64,000 nucleotides of DNA from Oegoconia quadripuncta (taxonomy: Eukaryota > Arthropoda > Insecta > Lepidoptera > Autostichidae). The stretch covers positions 16,756,414 to 16,820,413 of the forward strand of contig OX438749.1 of NCBI GenBank assembly GCA_949316235.1, read 5' to 3'. Shown piece after piece: positions 23,083-33,309 of this stretch. The notes under the pieces are model-generated. The model had not been told where the DNA came from. It saw nothing but the letters and a program-made list of their open reading frames with translations, and ran no database searches. Made by a program: the position numbers and the translations under genes. Numbering within the stretch: position 1 is the first letter of the stretch; every line of letters begins with the position of its first letter.

Positions 23083-23628
23083 TTAAGGTGAGTTTTTAAA
23101 TAATATTAGCTTCTGCACTGGAGCTAATCTTGCATCACAATCAATAATTGCAGTGAACAATTCAAGGAATGGCTTGTACTTTGTGATCTCCTCTCCCGTA
23201 AATACCGGCAATTCCAGCCGCGGCAACTTACTAGTTTCAACGTGAGTTGACTGTTGAATCTGCGAAGGGCGCCTTGCACTTGTGTAATTGGAGATGTCAG
23301 CACATAAGCGATAGTAACGATCCTCCAAATCATTGGTCATAAAATCGGACTCTGCCGTTTTGTCTTCTAGGACATTGATTTTGAGTTGAATCTCTTCGTA
23401 CTGTTCTAGGGTCCTTTCTAAACTCGTCACACGTAATTTCATTATATCTAGTACCGAAGCCGTGAGATTGTTTTTATTTGCTTGCACATAGTTTTCTAAT
23501 CGCGTGACTTGTGCTTTACATTGACCCGCCGCAGCACGGAGACGCTTTAATTCTTCTTCTTTTTCTTTGGAAGACAACATTTTGCAATATATTTTAGCAA
23601 ATATACGTTTGCGCCGTTGAAAATTCAA
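23083..23628 (-). CDS. BEL/Pao gag N-terminal part
   Basis: 181 codons. The likely start is the second Met (residue 17, MLSSKEKEEELKRLR), as BEL/Pao gag usually begins with a short charged stretch; the upstream Met is also possible. It has a coiled-coil-like N-terminus, then the gag motif LPRLELPVFTGEEI..Y.PFLELF at about 134-158 (DUF1759-like). The frame ends at KNSP and a stop in a run of A and T. The next frame carries the expected continuation (KKEAEALIEGLPLC), so a single-base change around 23,085-23,100 separates gag from the rest. Whether this is mutation, assembly error or programmed slippage cannot be told from sequence; similar elements usually have one uninterrupted frame. Confidence 0.88.
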   Translation of the reverse strand: MNFQRRKRIFAKIYCKMLSSKEKEEELKRLRAAAGQCKAQVTRLENYVQANKNNLTASVLDIMKLRVTSLERTLEQYEEIQLKINVLEDKTAESDFMTNDLEDRYYRLCADISNYTSARRPSQIQQSTHVETSKLPRLELPVFTGEEITKYKPFLELFTAIIDCDARLAPVQKLILFKNSP

Positions 23629-23916
23629 CCGGTTCGATCACAGACTAGACAGAAGAGAGAGGTGACGTGTTACAGCGTTACTATATTCCACTGCACAACC
23701 ATTTGTCTTCACTTTGCACGACTCGTGTCGTGATACATGGCATGCTATTGCATTGAGCGATTTGCATTCGACTTACGAGTAAGTGAGCCAGCCGTACGGA
23801 CCGCGTGCGCAACCGATTATAACCTATTTTTTGTTCGTAATCACGAGCACACCTAAAGGATTAATTTGTCAAAATAGGCACTGTTTTTAAGTTTTTACGG
23901 CTCAAGATGGACCACT
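23629..23916 (-). promoter_or_regulatory. BEL/Pao leader and candidate primer-binding site
   Basis: 288 bp between the 5' LTR and gag. Two bases inside the LTR edge, the - strand reads TGGTCCATCTTGAGCC (23,914 downward). The TGG start is what a tRNA 3' CCA would pair with. I cannot match it to a particular tRNA from memory. No other signals identified. Confidence 0.5.
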
Positions 23917-24057
23917 TGTACGGTTTTAGTTTTTAACACCAAATAAACACCTTTACTTTAGTCTTTAACACTTTATTTTATTATAAAGAAAACTGACACG
24001 ATCCGTATCTAACTGGCTGGCCGGTGTTGCTAGCGAATATTTTTTGTGTATTAAACA
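23917..24057 (-). repeat. 5' LTR of BEL/Pao element
   Basis: Identical to 17,816-17,956 over 141 bp. It is short compared with the several hundred bp usual for BEL/Pao. It presumably carries promoter and R region, but no TATA/Inr assignment is possible beyond the AT-rich TATAATAAAATAAAG segment. Confidence 0.92.
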
Positions 24058-24062
24058 AAGGG

Positions 24063-24653
24063 CACCGTATACCTAATGCACGATTGAACTTTTTAAAAAT
24101 GGACTCATTACGCAATCGACGTCTGCTGATTGATATAGTATTACTATATCAAATTCTTAATGGTAATATTGACTGTGATCAAGTACATCATAGAATAAAA
24201 TTATCGATTCCTAATAACATTTATTAAGTATGTACATGAAACAACAAATTTATAAAACACAATTAAAATACCTATATCTTATAGAAAAAATACGCCGTCC
24301 AACTCGCTTCCGTGAGGCATAGTACCTAGTACGCTAGCGCTATTGCCCCTCTGAATGCATAAGCTCAGCTGCTGAGCAATGTAGATACCAGCTCTCACAT
24401 CTCCAGAGGCGTGGGCCAGTCTAACGGATAAATCCTTTACAAAATGTTTCGATTCCTTACTATTTTCCCAGAACTTCCATTACTGCATATCCCTACATCT
24501 AGAACAAATGTTCTACGTCATTCTCCAATCCCGAGACTGTGTGGTGAATTTAACCATTTGAATAGTGAGATCCCACAGACTGGTATCTTTCACGATTCAT
24601 TAGGTGTGTTTAAGAGAAGAATTTCTCAATATTTGAGGAAGCAACATTTATAG
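24063..24653 (+). pseudogene. Jockey-like LINE ORF2, right part
   Basis: Continuation of the LINE left at 17,815. 24,063-24,225 reads HRIPNARLNFLKMDSLRNRR and LLIDIVLLYQILNGNIDC, the post-RT segment of Jockey-type ORF2. After an inserted element (24,226-24,443) the C-terminus resumes at 24,444-24,653 with HIPTSRTNVLRHSPIPRLC and IFHDSLGVFKRRIS. If the BEL/Pao element and one copy of its target duplication are removed, the reading frame across 17,815/24,063 is continuous, supporting a precise insertion. The copy is dead: RT core missing, internal stop upstream. Confidence 0.8.
24226..24443 (-). mobile_element. 3' end of a second LINE inserted in the Jockey-like LINE
   Basis: On the - strand, 24,279-24,441 is an open C-terminal tail with VRLAHASGDVRAGI, AQQLSLCIQRGNSASVLG and TMPHGSELDGVFFL, followed by a stop and an AT-rich 3' UTR ending near 24,226. 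I recognise this wording as a frequent LINE-type tail in Lepidoptera but cannot name the family. It separates two parts of the host LINE, so it is a nested, 5'-truncated insertion. Confidence 0.65.
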
Positions 24654-24654
24654 A

Positions 24655-24915
24655 TGTTTGGTGTAGTGGTTAGCAACTCTGGCCACTATACCAACAGGTT
24701 GCGGGCTCGAATCCCGCTGAGGGCATATGTTTGTGTGATGAATACGAACATCCATGTTTTCATTTATAATAAGTATTTATTTACAAAAAAAAATGTATTT
24801 ATGTAGTATATCAATCATCTGGTATCCACAACACCAGCCTATAGTTGCTTAGTGTGGAACTAGATGGCGCTGTGTGTATATCTAAGGATATTTATATTTA
24901 TTTATTTATATTTAT
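24655..24915 (+). mobile_element. tRNA-derived SINE, family A
   Basis: Head GTTTGGTGTAGTGGTTAGC and GGCTCGAATCCCGCTGAGG; body TTTGTGTGATGAATACGAAC, CATCTGGTATCCACAACACC and GAACTAGATGGCGCTGTGTG; AT-rich tail ATTTATATTTATTTA. It begins directly after the end of the LINE fragment. Confidence 0.88.
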
Positions 24916-26706
24916 ATAGATCGTTGTGCTGTTTTCAATCAAATTAATTTAGTTTTTTGTAATCGTTACTAGACTTGTAATAACATAATTATGTTTAGAG
25001 CTGTGTATTTCTCTTGAGTGTTGTACACGCCTATTATTGGCAAATATATCAGACCTGTTTATACTTGAACCTGTTTGTTATTGTGAGTTGTAATATGTGT
25101 GCGGTTGGTGTGTCTTATTAAATAAATAAATACCTAAAACAAGCTACCGATTTCGATTTCGATTCGATTCGATTCGATCTCTAATAGGTACTCAAATCCT
25201 TACTGGTTTTCAGAGTATTCAAACGTATAACATCTCACTTCGCATCGAGGGTTAAAAATATCTAATTACTTAAACTCATAATCCGCGCCCGCCCGGTTAC
25301 AGCTATGTTTAATTCGCTGGAAACCATTGGGCAATATTGGCAAAGGACCGGAAGGAATTGCGTGATGGGAAGAAACCTCAACCTTGTCAAGAATGATATT
25401 AGACCTACGGTTATCATGAGCTCTTATTTCCATGCAGTTTACTATTAGACTGAGATGCACCTATGCGTTTACGTACAGAATTATCTCATTCATTTGAATG
25501 ACAATTAGAGATCATAGTATAACCCCCTGATAATTATGGTAACCGTCGTTTTCTTTCTTATTCCCATTTGTCGAGGGAATGAGTAGGATTCTTCTTTGCT
25601 ATTCACATATTTAATTTGCATCTTGTGCATTCCTGTATATTTCGTAAGGTGAAACGTGAATGTTCTTGGAACACCCAAACGCTAATGTTGGGATATTTCT
25701 GACCAACCAATTTGAGATAAAGGTGGCGTTAAGTATGTAACAATTTCAATGGTTCACCATCAGTTCTTGAGAGCCATAACACCAGTAATACTCTGCAAGA
25801 CTGCAAGTGTTGCACAATTCTATACATCATAATAGGATGAGGTGTTCAAAACGGAACTAACGAAAATACCAGTGGCTTATTGGACCAGATTGTTTGACCT
25901 ACGAGCAGCATATGCGCCTGTTTCTGAGATCGCTGAGAATGTAACCTTAATGCAGTATGTACCTACCTATCAATTCCCTGAAATGAATCCTATCCTAATT
26001 ACATATGAAACGTAGGATGGCACATTTCATAAACGGTGGCCAATCATGTGTTACATACCTACACTCTGAGGTGTTTAACTGAGTGCGTTATTTCATTCAA
26101 GTGTCGTTTTACATGTCCATAATTTAATTAGATATAGAATCGTATACGTAAACAATTCTGTTTTTAACGAAAATATTGTTAACAACAGCAGGGAACCCGG
26201 AATAAATTAAGGAGGCGGGCCCCAAACGTTGACCTTTGCTAAGGGATGGTACGTATACATATAATCACGGAGATTAAATCGAACTGGAATATTTTGAAGG
26301 ATTAAGACGGGGTAAGAGCTTGTTCGGGGCGGGGTGATGCAAATGGATTAATTTCAGGGAATAGGTAGACATACCTAACCATTTACATATGTATATCCAT
26401 TTAGATTCCTATATGCATGTTTATACAAGTGTGCTAGTTGTCTACACGTGGCATCGCGTACTTTTTCGAGATAGAATAGAATAAATTTTCATTGTTAAAC
26501 TGTGTACAGGTGATGATATTAATTTTTTTACGCAACAGATTGTCAATAATAATGTACGATAATAACTTTAATAAAAAGTAATATTAAAAGTGGGTATGTA
26601 GTCCAGTAAAAGTACTTCCTATTATCCTAAATGTCCTGATTTAAGAGCACATATCAGTAGTAGAGTAAAAATATTTTCTAACAAATCTGTTGCTTGATTT
26701 AGTTAT
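24916..26706. other. No gene recognised; small repeats
   Basis: A GATTC microsatellite (GATTTCGATTCGATTCGATT) lies at about 25,151-25,178. The segment 25,640-25,745 (ACACCCAAACGCTAATGTTG, TTGAGATAAAGGTGGCG) recurs at 33,310-33,410. The 64-codon - strand frame at 25,266-25,460 has no recognised domain. Confidence 0.35.
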
Positions 26707-26947
26707 AAATAAATAAATAAATATCCTTAGACATACACACAGCGCCATCTAGTTCCACAGTAAGCAACTATATGCTTGTGTTGTGGATACCAGATGGTTG
26801 ATATGATACATAAATAATTTTTTTTATTTGTAAATAAGTATCAGTATCATAAGTATCACACAAACATATGCCCCTAGCGGGATTCGAACCCGCAACCTTT
26901 TGGTATAGTGGTCAGAGTTGCTAACCACTACACCAAACAGGTCGTCT
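26707..26947 (-). mobile_element. tRNA-derived SINE, family A, antisense
   Basis: TAAATAAATAAATAAATATC tail, CACACAGCGCCATCTAGTTC, GCGGGATTCGAACCCGC (B box) and GTTGCTAACCACTACACC (A-box region), edge ACAGGTCGTC. Confidence 0.9.
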
Positions 26948-28194
26948 AAAGTTATAGTAGGTATAGGTATATACTTATAAAACCAACAATATTAAATTAA
27001 AGTGACTACAAGTACACTAGGCATGTATGAAAAATCACGGCCTTTAAGATTATAGGAAATTAAAATGTATCCTTAATGGACTAACGTCAAATATTATTAA
27101 AACAACGTCACGATATCACAATACATATTAATATATAGGATATAATATACAAGATGAAAAGGTCCCAGCCTAGCTCTCTGTTAAATTGCAAATATGATCG
27201 ATTCAGGTGGCCGATCGCGCTAAGTTTGAACGATAATACCAAAGCTAAACCATAAGCAAAAACGTTACGTTAAGCACATTTCGTATCGCGATAATCATTT
27301 GAACGGAAATTAAACTAGTTTTTTTTAATACTCGTGGTTACTGGAAACATTTAGGTGTTTGGTTTTACTTTGGTAGCGTCAACGATATAATCGTTCACAA
27401 AAAATAGCTCGATACCATTTTTTACTTCAGCTAAACTGAAGCTAAACCAAAACCAAAAACGTTCCGTTCGAACGGTAAAACCGTTGAAAATTAGCGCGAT
27501 TGGTCCAAAAGTACTTTATTCGTGGAAACCGAACAGACAGATTCCACGTATTAGACCCGTGCTCTTTAGTATATTGGTAAACACTGTTGCAGAAACGTGA
27601 CACCGTACGTGATTCACAGCTAGTTAGGTAATAAGTAGATTTTCCTGGAAATATCAAATTTCATGAGAATCAATTTCTTTGGTGCGCTTTTTCGAAGTAG
27701 GTATATTTTTATGCATTATATTTATAATAAGTTCTATATTAAAAATGCTTTTAAAAACTAGCTTTTAATACTCCATCATGATTATCAACTGGGCCGCTTA
27801 TTGCTTGCGGACAGAGACTGGACATACATAAACACATAACGCCAACAAACACATACCTAACACCCGTGATTTTTCGCCGGGGGTTAAAAACAGTGCACAA
27901 CACTACAACTCCACTCCAAGAACCAGGTCTTATGTTTCGTGATTTCCTTCTCGTTTGTATCTTTCCTTAAGTGTTTCTTCCTCAATCACCATATATCTGC
28001 CCTAATACACTATGTCCATAGCTGGGGGGCCTGGTGACCTGTAATTCTGGTTCTTCCTTTTCAGGTACTAGTCTTCCCACAAATGAGTTCTATGTATTAC
28101 CTAGTCCTAAAATCACTTTGTAAAGCGTTATTTGTGGTGAGAAAATAAACAATTTTTTTTTTTTTATATTATCACATATTATTCTAGTACAAAG
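26948..28194. other. No gene recognised
   Basis: Contains a short family-N-like phrase at 27,760-27,785 (TTTTAATACTCCATCATGAT), also found at 62,630. CACCCGTGATTTTTCGCCGG at 27,862 resembles the repeat at 4,285. Open frames are short and unremarkable. Confidence 0.3.
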
Positions 28195-28580
28195 ACGAAT
28201 AACATAAAGTCCATCAAGGAGTTCCACTGACAATCTTCTTGCTCGATCTTGACACCCTCGTCATCAAGTGTAATAGAAATGGCTCATGACAACGAAACAA
28301 ACGAGCCCAAATTCGACTATCTTGCCATTTGCTATCAAGGAGTTCCAGTCTCTACATCCCGGCTCCATCATCAGAAATTAATATTATTGTAATGCAATAT
28401 TATGACAGCATCAACTATCATACTATTGCATTGTCACCGAACTTGCACAAATGTGCGAAATTTCAGCTCAATCAGATATCGGTAAGAAGTTGAAAAATGG
28501 TTTGCAAATTTTGAAACGGTCAACTTATATTCGAACATTTCCAAGTTAAATAAAAACTTGTAAAAACATTACCCTCCTTT
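28195..28580 (+). repeat. Interspersed repeat family N, best copy
   Basis: CATCAAGGAGTTCCACTGAC, TCATCAAGTGTAATAGAAAT, GAAACAAACGAGCCCAAATT, CATCCCGGCTCCATCATC, TTGCATTGTCACCGAACTTG, TTTCAGCTCAATCAGATATC and TTTTGAAACGGTCAACTTAT. Parts recur at 1,640, 44,215 (inverted) and 62,635. Non-coding. Confidence 0.55.
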
Positions 28581-28879
28581 CTTAAGCATTCGAGTAAAAA
28601 AGCGGTTGTTTTTTGATAGTAAAATTTTGGCAATACCTACCTACATTTACCTACTGGATTACGCTGTGCATTATCGTTTTTAATATGGTGATGCGGTACA
28701 AAGTTGCAACACAAAGAGATTTAATTAAAATTACAATTGAATATCTTTGTTGTAACTTTATCATTTATAACATGCATACATACAAAACATACATACAAAG
28801 CAACAACAACATAACATACAAAAAAAAGCAGGTATATATTTAAATAGCTTTTAGTTTTAGCATTTTAGCATTACAAGAC

Positions 28880-28942
28880 TAGCTGCTTAGTGTGGAACTA
28901 GATGGCGATGTGTGTATGTTGTATGTCGAAGGATATTCATTT
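28880..28942 (+). mobile_element. SINE family A, 3' fragment
   Basis: CTGCTTAGTGTGGAACTAGA, TGGCGATGTGTGTATGTTG and GTCGAAGGATATTCATTTAT correspond to the end of full copies such as 24,655-24,915. Confidence 0.7.
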
Positions 28943-30536
28943 ATAGTTTTGCAACAACAACTTAGGTACCAAAGTGACTAAAAAGTATATAAAAACTAAA
29001 TAGGTTGAACACACTTTCAACAGTATAAAAGTTTTAATAAAACGTTGATTATTTGCAGAAAGCTTGCTAACTTAAACATGGAAAGGAAAGATAGAAGATT
29101 AGTATTCAAGTCAACTGCACACATTTTTTGCTCTGAACATCCGACATTTGAAAAATAGTAGAAATGTAGAAATGAAAGTAACTGTTTGGATTTGTAAAAA
29201 TCAAAATGTAAGCCGTAATCCCGTTAAATCGGAGTAGGTTGGTCGATTTTCCTTAAGCTAAAATCAACCGTATTTCTCGTATTATAACTTATTAGAGTTC
29301 ATCAAAATTTTTGAGCGACACCTTTTCAAATTGAGGATTAAAGTAAAAATTAGGTTTGGAATACCCAATGCCAAAGCTGTCATTTCCCTTATTTTTTCAA
29401 TTTAAAAAGACGTCACGTACATAATATTTCGTTTAACTCTGATTTTTACCACAGAATAAACACGGCTGAATCTGATAAATAAAATCTGTGATAATCACTC
29501 ATTTGTGGAACAAACACACACGCACTGATTGGTTTAATAGAACATTCTTATCGCAGGGATGAAATTAACTTGAAAGCCAATAGTTCGAGGGACTAAATAA
29601 GTCTTTAACCCGAGGTAAACACTGTGCTTTTCATTACGAATACAAGGAAAACAAAAATAAAAACAGGAGTTAATACAAATCTCTGCTACGGAAGTATAAA
29701 CAAAATTGTACAACTCGAAAAAACAAATGAAGATTTGCTGCTTGCCCGCCAATTTTGTTTTGTTTTTCTGTGGCCGGACAGCTATTCAGCCATTATTTTT
29801 CATTTTCATATGTTATTTTAAAGAAATAGTTAAAACTAAATTATAATAAAGTAATTTTGAAAAATATAATCTTGAATTTAATACTTAACTTTATGTTATT
29901 TCAATTTTACATCGCACTGTAATTGACTGGCTGTAGAGAAAGAAGGAACATGGTTCAATAGAAATTTGAAAATAGAACTAGTTTTTTTTAATTTGATAGC
30001 TGTCAGTTGAAAACGATTCTCTCTAGGGCTGAAAATTATTACTTTCAACCCTCTCCTTAAGCAACTTCGGACCTACTTTCTGAGTAATGAAAAATTACTT
30101 ACTCTTATATTAAAGTTACTAAGCTGATGTAAAAAATATCAATCAATCAATCAATTTATTGCTTTCACATGGGTTTTTATGGTTTTAGGTTTACATAATA
30201 TTAGTAACACATGCACATATACAGGGTGTAGCAATATTGACATATTTAACACTAATGTATCTCAAAGTCAATTCCAAAGTCGCGCATTTACCTACCCTAT
30301 AGGTAAGATGACAGATAAAGTGAAAAATCTCTGCACTCGAGTGCAACACGTAACTTTTCAATCCCCCTCAGCGAGGAAATGAATAAATACAAAACAAAAC
30401 AATTACAATCACAAGATACTTTTATTTCAGTTTAGGTTTACTATTTTATTACTTACTACAACATTATGATATGTAAGTATTACAGAAAAATATTTATATT
30501 ATGTATAACAAATAATACTTAGGTAGGTACTTATAT
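28943..30536. other. No gene recognised
   Basis: AT-rich sequence with poor open frames. AATCAATCAATCAATTTATT at 30,140-30,159 is a short tetranucleotide tract. No known repeat or exon found. Confidence 0.3.
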
Positions 30537-30903
30537 TTAAGAAAAATTGAAGGTAACGTTGCTGCAGTTACTTAGGTTGAGTGTAATATTTTTGTTAGGC
30601 ACCTTATTGTTGGTATTAGTGACTTGTGTCATGTTTTTTGGTAAACTATCTGTCATATTTAATGTTGCTTTCAGCATTGAATACGTACTCCATTGAGTGC
30701 TTGATTTCTTGGTCTCGGATAATTCAATAAAATATGCCAGCAAAGTTTTGGCTCCTTTAGCTAGTCGCCACGAGTTAAACATACCGTACTGTTTTAAATA
30801 CTTCTCGCGTGATTGTTGAGGGAGAAAGCTCATTTGCACATTATTCACTTTCTGTCAATTCGGTTGGCGTGAAGTGAACTTCTTCATCGCTGGAATCACT
30901 CAT
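30537..30903 (-). pseudogene. Crypton-like tyrosine recombinase N-terminal remnant
   Basis: An ATG at 30,903 starts an acidic leader (MSDSSDEEVHFTPTELTESE, then stop). After a frame change the - strand frame 30,537-30,848 reads LPQQSREKYLKQYGMFNSWR, LLAYFIELS and SSTQWSTYSMLKATLN. This is the pattern of the helical SAM-like N-terminal domain of Crypton/tyrosine-recombinase proteins found in many insects. It then runs into an Asn-rich tail (LNLSNCSNVTFNFS). There is no room for the catalytic R..HxxR..Y core, so the middle of the gene is deleted and about 8 residues are also missing around the SWRLAKGAKT position. It could be a decayed Crypton copy or a small DNA-binding derivative; the frame break favours decay. 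Family call is from memory of the motif. Confidence 0.5.
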
Positions 30904-31422
30904 TTTCGTTTTTTTTACTTGTTTTCAAGTTTCTTATTTATAATAATACCTACGATGTCAAAACAAAATGGCGCGCGCAAAGCAAATTAAAAACAAAAGT
31001 AGACCAAGGAGGTTCAGTCTGAATTTTTAACAATTTTTAAAAAGTTGTATGATAAATAAAATAGAGATGGAAGTAAATACGTTTAATGATGTTTTGGAAT
31101 CACATACCTAGTGCACGCGATATTCTAAATTCAAATTTACTTTAACCTCAAGCGGATAAAAACGGCTTTTGTGCTCAGATATCGAATAGCAAAAATACCT
31201 TTTCCGAGGTGGGGGGATGAAAATTTAAATTGACATTCAACAAAATTATATCATGTATCTTACGTTGAAATAAATGCTTGGAGTTAGAAGTTTGCCAAAT
31301 ATGATTAAATACTTTAATAATTTATATAAAATTTATTATTACTTATTAACCACAAAATGTTTTTATTTGAGTTGAGCTTTGCGAGAAAGTGTGTAGGTAC
31401 CTATACTCACACGGCGTTGGAC
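30904..31422. other. No gene recognised
   Basis: Contains GGCGCGCGCAAAG at 30,971-30,983, a rare CG-rich spot, otherwise AT-rich. Nothing identified. Confidence 0.25.
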
Positions 31423-31868
31423 ACTTACACCAATCATCTAGTCCAAACTAAGAAAGCATGTACTATGGATACTAGATAACGGATAAATATACATATTCGT
31501 AGGCTTATTTATGTACTTATTATTATGTACTTTATATTTATTTTCTTATTTTCATTTTACTTGTGTGCACTCTATGTTTCCCCTTCATTATTATTATTTC
31601 CTATGTTGGGTTTGCTGGAAGATATCTCTTTTAGGGATAAGCTCGCCTTTTGTATATCTTACTCTTAAGTATCACTGTAATTGTTTTCTGTGTATGCAAT
31701 AAAGTGTTAAATAAAATAAAGTGTTAATAAAAATTTATATAAACATCCATGACTCGGGAATATCTAGGTACCTAAATATTCGTATTCATCACACATACAT
31801 TTACCCGTCGCGGGATTCGAACCGTTGGTTTCGCTGACAGGGTTACTATCCACTACACCAACCGTCAA
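31423..31868 (-). mobile_element. SINE family B, split by a LINE 3' UTR
   Basis: The tail part 31,423-31,499 (CACCAATCATCTAGTCCAAA, ACTATGGATACTAGATAACG) and the head part 31,737-31,868 (CATCCATGACTCGGG, CGCGGGATTCGAACC, TTTCGCTGACAGGGTTACTA) make one antisense SINE B. The intervening 31,500-31,736 is a LINE 3' UTR. Confidence 0.75.
31500..31736 (+). mobile_element. LINE 3' UTR, family L, inserted in a SINE
   Basis: TGGAAGATATCTCTTTTAGG, GATAAGCTCGCCTTTTGTAT and GCAATAAAGTGTTAAATAAA correspond to the antisense copy at 7,797-8,330. It ends in an AATAAAGTGTTAATAAAAA tail at the point where the SINE resumes. Confidence 0.6.
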
Positions 31869-32684
31869 TATTCAATTGCCTTTATTCATTGTTTATTTAG
31901 TCGTCTCAAGCGTTCATTTGTTTCTACCATCACTTTACCGCACCACCACCAAATACAATACAATACAAATACTCGTTATTGCGCAAAATTATTTACAATA
32001 ATTTTTGATGATAACAATAGAACCAAACATAAATGGATCGCCAAAAATTGGCAAAACGACCGACTTTAGTAAGGATCCATTCTTCTCCGAAGCAAAACAC
32101 CAATCTTAAGCAAAATATGGGATAACTCGATTGACGAAAACATGACGAAAATACATAAATAAATACATACATACGAACATAGAACTTCGTCCTTTTTTAG
32201 TCGGTTACCCAGGTCACAGATTAGATAATAGTTACTACAAGTTAAAATTATAAAAACTTGCCGCTTCCAATATCACTAATTCCTTGATATTCGTGCGTAT
32301 TCATGAAATACTCAACTCGAGAGAGTATAGCATTAATTAAAATGCTATATTTCGCAGGACCCAGCAGACTTAAGCCTGCTTAAGCTTTGATGGATACTAA
32401 GCGTTTAAAAGATCAGTCCTCCGTTTATCCGAACTCCGTTACTAACCTCGGTTTAAATATATACCTATAGATTGAAAGGTTAATGTGAACTAATTTATGT
32501 AATGCCCGGAAAAAGTGAAATCCGCCGCTTGTTTTCTTTCTACATTTGTTTTAAGGTTCAATGTGGAATAGCATGCTCACTTATTTTTAGAGTTTCTTAT
32601 CAAAAAGGTGAAAAGGGTCCCTTTGGGCATCACCTAGGTGTCTGTAATAGTATAGGCAAATCTCGACAATAGCTGAAGCTATCG
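31869..32684. other. No gene recognised
   Basis: 31,955-32,120 (ACAATACAATACAAATACTC, then AAATTATTTACAATAA) looks like an antisense retroelement 3' end. The remainder is unassigned. Confidence 0.3.
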
Positions 32685-32990
32685 ACCAGACCCCGATTCT
32701 CGCGTACTCGAAATTTCTCTGTCGATAGACATTGGCATGTCTATCTTGTTCACTTTTATATGCAAGTGTAAAAGTGACAAACCTATTGATGTCTACTGAC
32801 ATTGAAATGTCGAGTGGGTGAGAATCAGGGCCATGAGGACTGATAATTGTTTTGTTACTTTTGCACACGCATGTAAATATTTCCCGAAAATAAATAAATA
32901 AATAAATAAATAAATAAATGTAAGTAAATAGATAGACATGGCAATGTCTATCAACAGTGAAATGTCGAGTGCATGAGACTCGGAGTCCTA
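32685..32990. mobile_element. Inverted-repeat MITE containing a TAAA microsatellite
   Basis: Left arm CCGATTCTCGCGTACTCGAA and GATAGACATTGGCATGTCTA is mirrored by the right arm TAGACATGGCAATGTCTATC and ATGTCGAGTGCATGAGACTC. A third partial arm lies at 32,785-32,830 (GACATTGAAATGTCGAGTGG). The interior holds ATAAATAAATAAATAAATAA (about 32,889-32,918). The 141-codon frame crossing it is a by-product. Confidence 0.6.
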
Positions 32991-33309
32991 AACCCAAATA
33001 CTTCGTCACCATAGACTTATAAATTATAGATCAATGTATGTAAGTGAAAAATTTGAAATTAAAAGCCACAGGTAAAGTCACATGAAAGGGCTTCATACCT
33101 CAAAAATACCAATCCCCTTCGAAAGCAAAGCAAAAAATCTGAAATAATTTCTACCTATACCTATCCCTCCGACAGTGTGTCAACTCAACAATAGAACTAA
33201 AGCTTACCACAAAACTTTCAACAAGCCTTTAACATATTATAATAAAAGTATTACGTATTGAAAGTGTTATTAGAAAGACCTAGGCCCTGGATCCGCCATT
33301 GCAATATTT

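Larger units (their letters stand above)
17816..24057 (-). mobile_element. BEL/Pao LTR retrotransposon, 6,242 bp
   Basis: Structurally complete element on the - strand: 5' LTR (23,917-24,057), leader, gag, protease, RT, RNase H, integrase and 3' LTR (17,816-17,956). LTRs are 141 bp, start TG and end CA, and are identical. The flanks AGGG (17,812-17,815 and 24,059-24,062) form a 4-bp target duplication; taken as 5 bp it is CAGGG/AAGGG with one mismatch. It interrupts a Jockey-like LINE. The order protease-RT-RNaseH-integrase, an A17-type DTGS protease and the C-terminal DUF5641-like region place it in BEL/Pao. Two single-base frame breaks (near 23,090 and 21,110) mean the copy as read cannot make a full polyprotein. 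No envelope gene is present. Confidence 0.95.

Noticed and set aside
17816..24057. Endogenous retrovirus with envelope gene
   Set aside because: No third gene between integrase and the 3' LTR: only about 400 bp of AT-rich untranslated sequence.
32889..32918. Regular TAAA repeats as a possible CRISPR-like array
   Set aside because: A simple tetranucleotide microsatellite without spacers, in a eukaryotic genome.
32587..33012. 141-codon - strand open frame
   Set aside because: Runs through inverted repeats and a TAAA microsatellite (YIYLFIYLFIYF), so it is a by-product of repeats.
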